A DNA stretch of 64,000 nt from Hyphobacterium indicum (GTDB lineage: Bacteria; Pseudomonadota; Alphaproteobacteria; Caulobacterales; Maricaulaceae), in the NCBI RefSeq assembly GCF_003129605.1, contig NZ_QBDX01000004.1:124001-188000 (forward strand), given 5' to 3'. Made by a program: the position numbers and the translations under genes. Position 1 is the first letter of the stretch. Each line of letters starts with the position of its first letter. The notes beneath the pieces are model-generated. The model worked only from the letters and a program-made list of their open reading frames with translations. It ran no database searches and was not told the DNA's origin. Below, piece after piece: positions 44,410 to 53,058 of this stretch.

Positions 44410-45752
44410 CAGGCAGCTTCCTCCGGCAGGGTTTCCATGAACCGGACCGGCGCGCCCTTGCCCTGCACCAGCAATTCATCGTCACGCATGATGGTCTGAC
44501 CGCGCACTATGGTGGCCATCGGCCAGGCCTTGGCGGTCATGCCGGTAAAGGGCGACCAGCCGCACTTCGAGGCCACCCAGTCCTCGGTGATCTCACGCCG
44601 TGCCTTCAGGTCGACAATGGTGAAATCGGCATCCCAGCCAACCGCCATGCGGCCCTTGTTGGCAATGGCAAAGACCCGCTGCGCGCCATGGCTGGTCAGA
44701 TCAATGAACCGTTCGAGGCTGAGCCGCCCGTCTACGACATGGGTCAGCATCACCGGCACCAGGGTCTGGACGCCGGGCATCCCCGCCGGGCTTTGCGGGT
44801 AGGGCCGGGCCTTTTCCTCGCGCGTGTGCGGCGCATGATCCGAGCCGAGGACATCGAACAATCCCTGATCCACCCCTTTCCAGAGGCCCGCGACATGGTC
44901 CGCGTCGCGGATGGGCGGGTTCATCTGGGCAAAGCCCTTCAGGCGCTCATACGCTTCCGGTGCAACCAGTGTCAGATGCTGCGGCGTCACTTCGCAACTG
45001 GCGATGTCGCGATTCTCCTGCAGAATATCGACCTCTTCCCTGGTCGAGATGTGCAATACGTGGATCCGCTTTCCCGTCGCGCGGGCAATGCGGAGCAGGC
45101 GTTTGGTTGACATGATCGCCGCTTCCGCATCGCGGACTTCCGGGTGACTGGTCCAGTCCCCGTCCCGGGCCAGCTTGCGCCGGTCAGCCAGACGGTATTC
45201 ATCCTCGGAATGAAAGGCCGCCCGTCGCTTGATCGCCCTGAGCACCCGTTCCACCCCGGCATCATCCTGCACCAGGAGGGAGCCGGTCGAAGCGCCCATG
45301 AAGACTTTCACGCCGCAACAGCCCGGCATCTGCTCCATGACCGTCAGATCTGCGGCATTCTCGTTCGTGGCACCGGCATAAAAGGCATGGTCGCAATGCA
45401 TGCGCCCCTTTGCCCGCTTCAGCTTGTCGGTGAGCGCATCCGGATCCGTCGTGGCCGGTTCGGTATTCGGCATTTCAAATACGGTGGTTACGCCGCCCAT
45501 CACGGCTGCCAGTGAGCCCGATTGCAGGTCCTCTTTCCACTCCATGCCCGGTTCACGGAAATGAACCTGGCTATCAATGACGCCCGGCAGCACGGTCAGG
45601 CCGGAGGCATCAAACACCTCGCCGGCATCGGCTTGCGACAGATCGCCCATCTTGGCGATCTTGCCGCCGATGACGCCGATATCGGCTTTGCCGCGTCCGG
45701 CATGATTGGCAACATCACCATTGCGGATAATCAGATCATAGGTCTGGGTCAT
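44409..45752 (-). CDS. pyrC: Dihydroorotase (class I type)
   Basis: The 447-residue amidohydrolase closes carbamoyl-aspartate to dihydroorotate in pyrimidine synthesis. It has VLPGVIDSQVHFREPG near residue 60, KVFMGASTGSL, AAFHSEDEYR, HVLHIST and DVLGSDHAPH. The first metal motif reads D-S-Q-V-H, with Gln62 where most amidohydrolases have His (DxHxH). This variant appears characteristic of an alphaproteobacterial subgroup, from memory. A hydantoinase-like activity is the alternative. It overlaps the glycosyltransferase gene by 4 bp. Confidence 0.85.
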   Translation of the reverse strand: MTQTYDLIIRNGDVANHAGRGKADIGVIGGKIAKMGDLSQADAGEVFDASGLTVLPGVIDSQVHFREPGMEWKEDLQSGSLAAVMGGVTTVFEMPNTEPATTDPDALTDKLKRAKGRMHCDHAFYAGATNENAADLTVMEQMPGCCGVKVFMGASTGSLLVQDDAGVERVLRAIKRRAAFHSEDEYRLADRRKLARDGDWTSHPEVRDAEAAIMSTKRLLRIARATGKRIHVLHISTREEVDILQENRDIASCEVTPQHLTLVAPEAYERLKGFAQMNPPIRDADHVAGLWKGVDQGLFDVLGSDHAPHTREEKARPYPQSPAGMPGVQTLVPVMLTHVVDGRLSLERFIDLTSHGAQRVFAIANKGRMAVGWDADFTIVDLKARREITEDWVASKCGWSPFTGMTAKAWPMATIVRGQTIMRDDELLVQGKGAPVRFMETLPEEAA

Positions 45753-46708
45753 GTCTCTTCCGTTCGTTCCAGGAGTCGCTTCGACGCTTCGAGCACGGCG
45801 TCAATACTCAGATCTTCCAGCAGGCTGGAAGGGTGGTGGCGCCAGTCCGGAAACTGCTTCTTCGTCTCTTCCAGCCCGCGCGGCCCGCGTACCGTGGCAC
45901 ACTGTTCGCCATACGGACCATACAGGATTTCGTCCGAAGGGCCGAATAATCCGAGCGTCGGCGTTCCCATGGCGGCCGACATGTGCATCAGGCCGGAATC
46001 ATTGCCGATAAACAGCCGCGCGCGTTCGACAACGGCCGCGACATCGGAAAGATAGAGCTTGCCCGTCAAGTCCAGCACACCCTTGTCCGGCAAGGCATTG
46101 CGGATCGGCTCAGCGTGCGCTTCATCGCCCGGCCCGCCCACGATCACCACACCCGCGCCGGCCATCGCTCCGCCGGGAGACACCAGCGCCTTGACCACTT
46201 CGGCAAAATGCGTGGCTGGCCACATTTTGAAGGGCAGGCTGGCAGAGGGGCAGACCGTCAGCCAGTCCCGCCCCGGCGGCATCCAGCCCAGCGCGCGTTC
46301 GCGGGCATCATCGGTCAGATAGATTCTCGGCGCTGGCGGCGGATCCAGCCGCAACACACCGGCCGCTTCACGCACCTTGTGCATTTTGACCCTGGTGCTT
46401 TTCAACACCCGTCGCTGATCTGCCAGTAACAGATAGGCAATGGCCGACCCGCGCAAATCCACGATCAGATCCCAGCGCCGCGTCACGACCCGCCGCCAAA
46501 GCCCGAACCAGTGAAGGCCGAACGGCTTCTTGCGCACCACGATCAGACGCTCCAGGCCGGGCGTGTTTTCCAGTACCGGCTGGGCGAGCGGGCCACAGGC
46601 AATGGTGATTTTTGCGTCCGGCCATTGCCGGACCAGATAATCGAGAACGCCGGAATTGATCACGGCGTCGCCAATGCGGGTGGAGGTGATGAACAGAATG
46701 CGCTTCAT
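45749..46708 (-). CDS. Glycosyltransferase family 9 (heptosyltransferase-like)
   Basis: The 319-residue protein begins KRILFITSTRIGDAVINSG, the N-terminal motif of ADP-heptose:LPS heptosyltransferases. It also has WDLIVDLRGS, VCPSASLPFKMWP and the donor-site FIGNDSGLMHMSAAMGTPTL. It would add a sugar to lipopolysaccharide core on the cytoplasmic face. The start at 46708 is taken from the family; a longer frame overlaps ygfZ. It is coupled to pyrC by ATGA. Confidence 0.88.
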   Translation of the reverse strand: MKRILFITSTRIGDAVINSGVLDYLVRQWPDAKITIACGPLAQPVLENTPGLERLIVVRKKPFGLHWFGLWRRVVTRRWDLIVDLRGSAIAYLLLADQRRVLKSTRVKMHKVREAAGVLRLDPPPAPRIYLTDDARERALGWMPPGRDWLTVCPSASLPFKMWPATHFAEVVKALVSPGGAMAGAGVVIVGGPGDEAHAEPIRNALPDKGVLDLTGKLYLSDVAAVVERARLFIGNDSGLMHMSAAMGTPTLGLFGPSDEILYGPYGEQCATVRGPRGLEETKKQFPDWRHHPSSLLEDLSIDAVLEASKRLLERTEET

Positions 46709-46772
46709 CGCCAGCGATTTAAACCATGCCTTCCCCCTTGGCCAGCACAACCGGCAATGCCATATGGCGGTG

Positions 46773-47555
46773 ATGAGCCATTCCCCTGCCCACCTTTCTG
46801 ACCGCCGTGCCATCGTCATTCGCGGCCCGGACTCGCGCGATTTTCTTCAGCGCGTGATCACAACCGATATGAAAATCTGCGAGCCGGGGACCATCCAGAC
46901 CGGGGCATTGTTGACACCGCAGGGCAAGGTGCTCTGCGACTTCCTGATTCACGGCGAGGCCGATGGCGTGATCCTGGACGTGCCCGCCAGCGCTGCCGAA
47001 AGCCTCGTCAAGCGCCTGTCACTCTACCGCTTGCGCGCCAAAGCCGACATTTTGCTCGACGGCAACGCCTTGGTCGTGACCGGCACCGGGGCGCCGGACC
47101 CGCGATGCTCCGCCCTGCCGCTCCGCGCCATCGCCTCCGGCACGCCCGGCCAGGACGGCGCACAGAACCAGTCTGACATCGAGATCACGCACGGCGTTCC
47201 GGCCTTCGGCCGGGATTACGGGGAGGCAGAGGTCTTCCCGACCGACGTCAATCTTGATCTCTATGGCGGCATTGGCTGGAAAAAGGGATGCTTCATCGGC
47301 CAGGAAGTCCTCTCCCGCATGAAGCGCCGCGGGACGATCCGCAAGCGCACCGTAACGCTTGCCTCGGCGGACCGGGACATGGCCGTCGGCGACACCATAG
47401 TGGCGGGCGGAATTCCGCTGGGCGCCATCACCTCCACCACCGGAAAAACCGCCCTTGCCACCATCCGGCTGGACCGGCTGGAAGCGGCAACAGAGCCACC
47501 GGCGATAGACAGCGATCCGGTCATCATCACGCTGCCGCCACAACTGGCTGACTGA
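46773..47555 (+). CDS. ygfZ: Folate-binding protein YgfZ
   Basis: The 260-residue GcvT-like protein supports repair or maturation of certain Fe-S enzymes in a folate-dependent way. The diagnostic KGCFIGQEVLSRMKRRG motif holds the conserved Cys. TDMKICEPGTIQTGALLTPQGKVLCDF lies near the N-terminus and the C-terminal beta domain is short. ATG codons at 46764 and 46773 are both possible; the second has the better-spaced GGCGG. The promoter region is shared with the divergent glycosyltransferase gene. Confidence 0.9.
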   Translation: MSHSPAHLSDRRAIVIRGPDSRDFLQRVITTDMKICEPGTIQTGALLTPQGKVLCDFLIHGEADGVILDVPASAAESLVKRLSLYRLRAKADILLDGNALVVTGTGAPDPRCSALPLRAIASGTPGQDGAQNQSDIEITHGVPAFGRDYGEAEVFPTDVNLDLYGGIGWKKGCFIGQEVLSRMKRRGTIRKRTVTLASADRDMAVGDTIVAGGIPLGAITSTTGKTALATIRLDRLEAATEPPAIDSDPVIITLPPQLAD

Positions 47556-47600
47556 ATTCCCCCACTCGCCAAGGGGGCAGGCGCGGTCTAAAGCGGGAGC

Positions 47601-48194
47601 ATGACGGCTACTCAGTTGACGCGCTGCCCCTGGGCACCGGATCATGACCCGCTCTATGCGGCCTACCATGATGCCGAATGGGGCGTTCCGGAATACGATT
47701 CGCGCGCCCTCTGGGAAAAGCTCGTGCTTGACGGCATGCAGGCAGGGCTGGCCTGGATCACCATCTTGCGCAAACGCGAGACGATCCGCGAAGCCTTTGA
47801 TCATTTCGATCCTGTAAAAGTGGCCGCCTATGGTGATGCCGACATGGACCGCCTGTTGGCCAATCCGGGCATCATCCGGTCTGGCGCCAAGATCAATGCC
47901 GCCATTGGCGGAGCCCGCATCTTTCTGGATATGGACGAACGGGGCGAGGACTTCTCCGAATACCTCTGGTCCTTCACGGGAGGAAAGCCCCTTCAGAATG
48001 ACTGGCAGAGCATGGCGGAAGTGCCCGCAAAAACGCCTCTGAGCGAAGCCATCGCCAAAGACCTGAAGAAGCGGGGTTTCAAATTCTGCGGACCTGTTAT
48101 CGTTTATGCCTTCATGCAGGCCGTTGGCATGGTCAATGATCACCTGGCCGCCTGCCCGCGCCATCCGGTGGTTCGGAAAATGGGAGAAAGCTGA
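47601..48194 (+). CDS. tag: DNA-3-methyladenine glycosylase I
   Basis: The 197-residue TAG enzyme removes 3-methyladenine from DNA. The zinc ligands fit Cys9, His23 (YHDAEWG), and the His and Cys of VNDHLAACPRHP. The helix-hairpin segment MQAGLAWITILRKRE is conserved, with Trp52. E. coli Glu38, which contacts the methylated base, is replaced by Asp44 (LDGMQAG). The gene ends in TGATG overlap with a small lipoprotein gene. Confidence 0.93.
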   Translation: MTATQLTRCPWAPDHDPLYAAYHDAEWGVPEYDSRALWEKLVLDGMQAGLAWITILRKRETIREAFDHFDPVKVAAYGDADMDRLLANPGIIRSGAKINAAIGGARIFLDMDERGEDFSEYLWSFTGGKPLQNDWQSMAEVPAKTPLSEAIAKDLKKRGFKFCGPVIVYAFMQAVGMVNDHLAACPRHPVVRKMGES

Positions 48195-48427
48195 TGTTTC
48201 GCGGATTGATTGCCATACTATCCCTGACGGCGCTTGCCGGATGTTCCACCCTCAACTGGCCGCCCGAGCGCGATGAAGACGATCTGACCGCGCAGGAACT
48301 GGGCGAGGTTGATTGCCGGCTCGCCCGCCCGTCGGATCCGGCAGGCCGCGGCGAATGGGTCTGCGAGAATCCCCGCACCGGCGAGATCGAACGTCAAACC
48401 GAAAACCCGGTATTCGGAAACGAATAG
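48194..48427 (+). CDS. Small lipoprotein of unknown function
   Basis: This 77-residue protein has a signal peptide and lipobox ending LAGC (Cys17), then a short acidic domain with two Cys residues (VDCRLARPSD and EWVCENP) that could form a disulfide. No family is recognised. Its start overlaps the tag stop by 1 bp. Confidence 0.75.
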   Translation: MFRGLIAILSLTALAGCSTLNWPPERDEDDLTAQELGEVDCRLARPSDPAGRGEWVCENPRTGEIERQTENPVFGNE

Positions 48428-48452
48428 CGCCGAAACGGAACGGACATTTTCC

Positions 48453-49574
48453 ATGATAAATGCGGTCATCCGCTCTTCCGGTCTCTGGACCCCGCCCGAC
48501 AGTGTCAGCAATGATGAACTGGTGGCCTGCTACAATGCCTGGGTCGAGAAATGGAATGGCGAGAATGCCGATGCCATTGCCGCAGGAACTGTCGAGCCCA
48601 AATCGCCCTCCTCATCCGGCTTCATCGAGAAGGCGTCCGGCATCCGGTCGCGCTATTCGATCGACAAGGCCGGCGTGCTCGACATTGACCGCATGCGCCC
48701 TGAAGTGCGCCGCCGGGACGATTCGGAAATCTCGGTCATGGCGGAAGCCGGTCTGGCCGCGGCCCGTGAAGCGCTGGAGCGCGCCGGGCGGGACCCGAAG
48801 GATATCGACGGCGTCATCTGCTCGGCCACGACCATGCAGCGCACCTATCCCTGCATCGCCATCGAGATTCAGCACGCGCTGGGCATTGACGGTTTCGGCT
48901 ATGACATGAGCGTGGCCTGCTCGTCCGGCACATTCGGCCTGATCAATGCCATCAATGCCATCCGCATCGGACAGGCCAATTCCATCCTTCTGGTGACACC
49001 GGAAATCACCACGCCGCAACTGAATTTCCGCGACCGCGACAGCCATTTCATCTTTGGTGATGTCGCCGTCGCGCTGCTGATCGAGCGGGATGACATGTCG
49101 GAGGATGGCTGGGCCATTCTCGATACCCGCATGAAGACGGTCTATTCCAATAATATCCGTTCGAATTTCGGATTCCTGAATGCCTGCGAGAGCCCGGAAC
49201 CGGCCTTCGAAGACCGCTATTTCACGCAGGAAGGCCGCCGCGTCTTCAAGGAAGTCTGCCCCTTGGTCGCCGAATTGATCCTCGATCAGCTGGCGGCCAA
49301 TGACCTGTCGGCGGCGGATATGAAGCGGTTGTGGCTGCACCAGGCCAATATCAACATGAACATGATGATCGCCCGGAAAGTGTTCGACCGGGAGTTCACC
49401 GTTGAAGAAGCGCCTGTCATACTCGATGAATTCGCCAATACCGCGGGTGCCGGCTCCCTCGTGGCATTTCACCGGCATGCAGACGGTTTTACGGCAGGCG
49501 AAAAAGGTCTCCTGTGTTCCTTCGGCGCAGGATATTCGATAGGCTCTGTGATCGTGGAGAAACGAGCGGCATGA
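48453..49574 (+). CDS. Beta-ketoacyl-ACP synthase III-like enzyme, copy 1
   Basis: The 373-residue thiolase-fold enzyme is longer than FabH (~317) because of an N-terminal helical insert (residues ~20-75). The catalytic triad Cys156 (SVACSSGTF), His296 (WLHQANIN) and Asn329 (FANTAGAG) is intact. It would condense an acyl-CoA or acyl-ACP with a malonyl unit, or use an acyl-CoA from beta-oxidation as described for PA3286-type enzymes of Pseudomonas. It overlaps its paralogue by ATGA, which suggests a shared complex. Confidence 0.87.
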   Translation: MINAVIRSSGLWTPPDSVSNDELVACYNAWVEKWNGENADAIAAGTVEPKSPSSSGFIEKASGIRSRYSIDKAGVLDIDRMRPEVRRRDDSEISVMAEAGLAAAREALERAGRDPKDIDGVICSATTMQRTYPCIAIEIQHALGIDGFGYDMSVACSSGTFGLINAINAIRIGQANSILLVTPEITTPQLNFRDRDSHFIFGDVAVALLIERDDMSEDGWAILDTRMKTVYSNNIRSNFGFLNACESPEPAFEDRYFTQEGRRVFKEVCPLVAELILDQLAANDLSAADMKRLWLHQANINMNMMIARKVFDREFTVEEAPVILDEFANTAGAGSLVAFHRHADGFTAGEKGLLCSFGAGYSIGSVIVEKRAA

Positions 49575-50689
49575 GAGATTGCGTCATTCGATCGGTCGGC
49601 TGGACCGTGCCGGAAGCCAGTATTTCCAATGAGGAGCTGGTTGAGATATTCAACGCCTATGCGGACCGGTTCAACGCCGAAAACGCCGAGGCGATTGCGG
49701 CCGGGTCCCTCGCAGCCATTCCCCATTCCAGCGAAAAATTCATCGAACAGGCGTCCGGCATTCTCAATCGCCATGTCGTCGACAAGGCCGGCCTGATGGA
49801 TATTGACCGGATGCGCCCGCGCATTCCGCACCGTGAAAAGGATGCCCTCGCCTTCCAGGCCGAATTCGGTCTTTCAGCCGCAAAAAAGGCGCTGGAGAAG
49901 GCGGGCCGCACGGCTGCGGACCTTGATGGCGTGATCGTCGCCTCCTCGGCGCAGCAACGCAATTTTCCCGGGGTTTCTGTTGAAATCCAGAATGCGCTGG
50001 GCATGACACGCGGCTGGGCCTTCGACATGACCATGGCGTGTGCGGCAGCGATCTTTGCCATGCAGCAGGCGCGTGAACTGATCCGCACGGGCCAGGCCGA
50101 GGCCATTCTGATCGTTTGCCCGGAAATCATGAGTGCCATCAATCATTACCGCCGCCGCGAGGTTCATTTCATCTTTGGCGATGCAGCTGCTGCAGTATTG
50201 CTGGAGGCGGGTGACCGTGAGCCGGGGGGGTGGGAATTACAGGGCGTGCGGCTGGAAACAAAATGGTCGAACGCATTGCGGTCCGATTTCGGCTTCATGA
50301 ACCACACCGAATTCGAGGACGATGAGCCGTTTGAAGCCTTCGTCGATCAGGATGGCCACCGCGTTTTCCGGGATGTCATCCCCATGGCCTCCGGCGTATC
50401 GTCGAAACTGATTGCGGACCTCGGCTATCAGCCACATGACATCCGCCGCGCCTGGCTGCACCAGGCCAATATCCGCATTGTTCAGGCGGTGGCCAAGAAA
50501 GCCCTCGACCGCGAACCGACGGCCGATGTCGCGCCCATCATCCTGAACGAGTACGGCAACACGTCGTCATCCAGCGTGCTGATGACCTTCGGTATGCACT
50601 CCGACGATATGGCCGCCGGCGAACGGGGACTCATGTGTGCCTTCGGCGCCGGTTATGGCTGTGGCGCGGCCATAATCCAGAAAAGATAG
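49571..50689 (+). CDS. Beta-ketoacyl-ACP synthase III-like enzyme, copy 2
   Basis: The 372-residue paralogue of the preceding gene has the same insert and nearly the same spacing of Cys157 (MACAAAIFA), His297 (WLHQANIR) and Asn330 (YGNTSSSS). Both copies therefore look active. They differ around the nucleophile (CSSG against CAAA), so acyl specificity may differ. Tandem KAS III genes are known where two similar subunits form a heteromer; here that is inference. A lipoprotein gene follows after 9 bp. Confidence 0.87.
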   Translation: MRDCVIRSVGWTVPEASISNEELVEIFNAYADRFNAENAEAIAAGSLAAIPHSSEKFIEQASGILNRHVVDKAGLMDIDRMRPRIPHREKDALAFQAEFGLSAAKKALEKAGRTAADLDGVIVASSAQQRNFPGVSVEIQNALGMTRGWAFDMTMACAAAIFAMQQARELIRTGQAEAILIVCPEIMSAINHYRRREVHFIFGDAAAAVLLEAGDREPGGWELQGVRLETKWSNALRSDFGFMNHTEFEDDEPFEAFVDQDGHRVFRDVIPMASGVSSKLIADLGYQPHDIRRAWLHQANIRIVQAVAKKALDREPTADVAPIILNEYGNTSSSSVLMTFGMHSDDMAAGERGLMCAFGAGYGCGAAIIQKR

Positions 50690-50698
50690 GGACAGGGC

Positions 50699-51685
50699 AT
50701 GAAACAGGAATTCATCTGGACCGCAGGACTGGCCGCCTTGATGCTGTCCGCCTGCAATGCGCCTTCCGGCACACCGGCAGAGCCCGGCACTCCGTCGCAA
50801 GACGCAGCGCCCGCCCCGGCAGATGAAACGCCGGAAAGCACGGCGGCTGCAGACGATGCCGAGGGCCTTCCGGAGACAGATATCGTGCTCGCCAGCCTGG
50901 AATGGAATGACGGCCTGCCCGCCATTGCCGGCCATCAGATTGTCACGGATGCCGGCCTTTACGACAACCAGCCGGCTTTTGATGATCAGGGCGGTTTCTA
51001 CTTCACCAGCGAGACGGCTGGCAGCCAGACCGACATTCATTACCGGAATGCGGCGGGCGAGGTGCGCAACGTCACCAATACGCCCGGCGAGAGCGAGTAT
51101 TCACCGCGCCCGTCGCCGGATGGCCGCTCGATCACCTACATCCATCAGGCCCCCGGCGGTTATGGCGGACAGGTCTACCGCCAGGCGCTGGACGGCGGCA
51201 CGGCCGGGCCGGTCCATGATTATGGCCCTGCCGGATATTATGCCCTGTCGGGAGATCAATCCCGCATGTTGCTGTTTGCACTGACCGATCCGTTCAGCCT
51301 GCGCTGGATCGGCCTGGACCTTGGCATCGAAGAAGAAGTGACCACCGGTATCGGCCGCGCCCTTTATACGGCCCCGGATGGCCAGTCGGCCTATTTCACG
51401 CTGGAACATCCGGACGGCGGCTACACCATCAATCAGTTCGGTTTTGACGATTCCGCCATCACGCCGGTCTTCCGCCTGCCGGGAACAACCGAGGACTATG
51501 CGGTTTTCACCAATCCTGAGGGGGAACGGGCCTGGCTGACGGTTTCGGATGGCACCCTGTTTTACCGCGTATCGCACGACAGTTGGCAGCCAGTGGCTGA
51601 TCTGGCGGCATTGAACCTGAACGGCATTTCCCGGCTCGCCGTGTCGCCGGATGCCGGACAGCTCGCCATCGTCGTGGAAGAATAG
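50699..51685 (+). CDS. Lipoprotein with predicted beta-propeller (TolB/PD40-like)
   Basis: The 328-residue protein has lipobox LSAC (Cys19), an Ala/Pro/Glu-rich linker (~20-60), then repeated blades. Examples are YDNQPAFDDQGGFYFTSE, SEYSPRPSPDGRSITYI and LYTAPDGQSAYFTL, the pattern of WD40-like PD40 repeats as in TolB. It is probably anchored in the envelope and binds protein or ligand. It is downstream of, and close to, the KAS III pair. Function unknown. Confidence 0.72.
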   Translation: MKQEFIWTAGLAALMLSACNAPSGTPAEPGTPSQDAAPAPADETPESTAAADDAEGLPETDIVLASLEWNDGLPAIAGHQIVTDAGLYDNQPAFDDQGGFYFTSETAGSQTDIHYRNAAGEVRNVTNTPGESEYSPRPSPDGRSITYIHQAPGGYGGQVYRQALDGGTAGPVHDYGPAGYYALSGDQSRMLLFALTDPFSLRWIGLDLGIEEEVTTGIGRALYTAPDGQSAYFTLEHPDGGYTINQFGFDDSAITPVFRLPGTTEDYAVFTNPEGERAWLTVSDGTLFYRVSHDSWQPVADLAALNLNGISRLAVSPDAGQLAIVVEE

Positions 51686-51688
51686 ACG

Positions 51689-52063
51689 TCAGAGCTTGAC
51701 GACTTCGGTGATCTTGTAGGTCAGGTCCTCGCCATCCGCCTCGTGGATGGTGAGGTATTCTCCCAGCCGCAATGCATGATCGCCCAGCCGGTAGATCGGT
51801 TCATCCGGCCCCTCATCTTCCTCGTCATACCGGAAATACCAGTGGCTTCCGCGATGCGTCAGCCAGCCATCGGCCTTTTCATCCTCATCGGGGGAAAACC
51901 GCAGCACAGTGCAGTCCTGCTTGTTGGCCCGCCACAATTCGAGATCGAGATGTCCCGACGAATCCAGCGGTGCCACAATGGTATAGCCGCGATGGTCGTC
52001 GCCATCAGGGTGGCGGGTGCCCGGATTTCGGGTCAGTCTCATCACAACTCGGGACAGCGCCAT
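51689..52063 (-). CDS. Conserved hypothetical protein
   Basis: The 124-residue acidic cytoplasmic protein contains VVMRLTRNPGTRHPDGDDHRGYT near the N-terminus and SHWYFRYDEEDEGPDEPI later. I recognise it as the type of small conserved protein found across alphaproteobacteria but know no function. It converges on the lipoprotein gene with 3 bp between the stops. Confidence 0.65.
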   Translation of the reverse strand: MALSRVVMRLTRNPGTRHPDGDDHRGYTIVAPLDSSGHLDLELWRANKQDCTVLRFSPDEDEKADGWLTHRGSHWYFRYDEEDEGPDEPIYRLGDHALRLGEYLTIHEADGEDLTYKITEVVKL

Positions 52064-52116
52064 ACAGGCCTCCTTGAATTTCCATATTTATATGAGGGAA
52101 TTAAACACCCTCACCG

Positions 52117-52959
52117 TCAATGGGCAAGCAGCATCGCAGGACCATCTGACGCAGACAGAAGTGTCCGCGTGACCCCGCCGAACACGAATTCCCTGAGCCG
52201 CGAATGGCCATAGGCACCGGCCACAAGAAGATCATGGCCTTCCGACCCCTGTAACAGCCTTTCGCCGACACTCCCCTCATACTGGTCAAGATTGATCATG
52301 TCCGACCGTTTGCCGCGTACCGACAACCAGTCAAAGAGCCGGTCAATCGATGCTGCGCGCCGGTCCCGGTATTCCAGCCCGCGCTCCGACTGGAGGATGC
52401 GCACTTCCTGGGCCGACGCAATCAGGGGCGCTCCGGCATAGATGGCGCGCGCCGCTTCGCGGGATCCGTCCCAGGCGATGGCGACACTTTGCGGCAATTC
52501 ATCCGTTTCGCGGCAGATATAGATCGGCGTTTGCTCGTCGATCAGGATGGCGGTCACCAGATCGGCCAGTGGCCCGTTTCCCGAGGCGGCATAATGCGAG
52601 GTGACGACCAGGCGTGACAGGCGGGTTTCAGCCGCGGCATCGGCGGGTTGATCGGATATGCGCAGAAAGCGGCCGCGGACCGCGGTCAACTCGGCATATT
52701 CAAGCGCGTCTATGAAGGTGTTTTTGGCATTTTCCGCGCTCTTGTCCGATTCCGTCTGGATCGAGCTCAATGCTCCCGCCATGACAGAGGCCGCCGCACC
52801 GCTCGGCCCTGCCCACATCATGAAATCGCTGGGATCCGGCTCCAGCAACACGGCATCCAGCGTCGCATCAAAACGCGCCGCCAGCCGTGCCGCCGCGCGC
52901 GCGGGGATAAGGTCGTAATCATCTCCTTGCAGAGTGACGATGATCCGCTCTTTGGCCAT
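52117..52959 (-). CDS. Universal stress protein, tandem UspA domains
   Basis: This 280-residue protein has two UspA-like halves. The second (from about residue 155) carries the ATP-binding pattern GAYGHSRLREFVFGGVTRTLL, of the G-2x-G-9x-G(S/T) type. The first half is degenerate. Such proteins accumulate under starvation or stress and bind nucleotides. No operon partners are evident. Confidence 0.87.
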   Translation of the reverse strand: MAKERIIVTLQGDDYDLIPARAAARLAARFDATLDAVLLEPDPSDFMMWAGPSGAAASVMAGALSSIQTESDKSAENAKNTFIDALEYAELTAVRGRFLRISDQPADAAAETRLSRLVVTSHYAASGNGPLADLVTAILIDEQTPIYICRETDELPQSVAIAWDGSREAARAIYAGAPLIASAQEVRILQSERGLEYRDRRAASIDRLFDWLSVRGKRSDMINLDQYEGSVGERLLQGSEGHDLLVAGAYGHSRLREFVFGGVTRTLLSASDGPAMLLAH

Positions 52960-53058
52960 GCTGGTCTCCGGCTTCTATCAGACAGGGTTGATCTCGAAAG
53001 GATCAGGGCTAGGAAGTGACAGACTTAATAGCCTGTGACGGAACAAGGATAAAGGGAA

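Noticed and set aside
47560-47580. CCCCCACTCGCCAAGGGGG hairpin before tag as a terminator or repeat element
   Set aside because: The stem is only five base pairs, no T-run follows on either strand, and it does not match the repeat elements seen at 62.3 or 63.3 kb.
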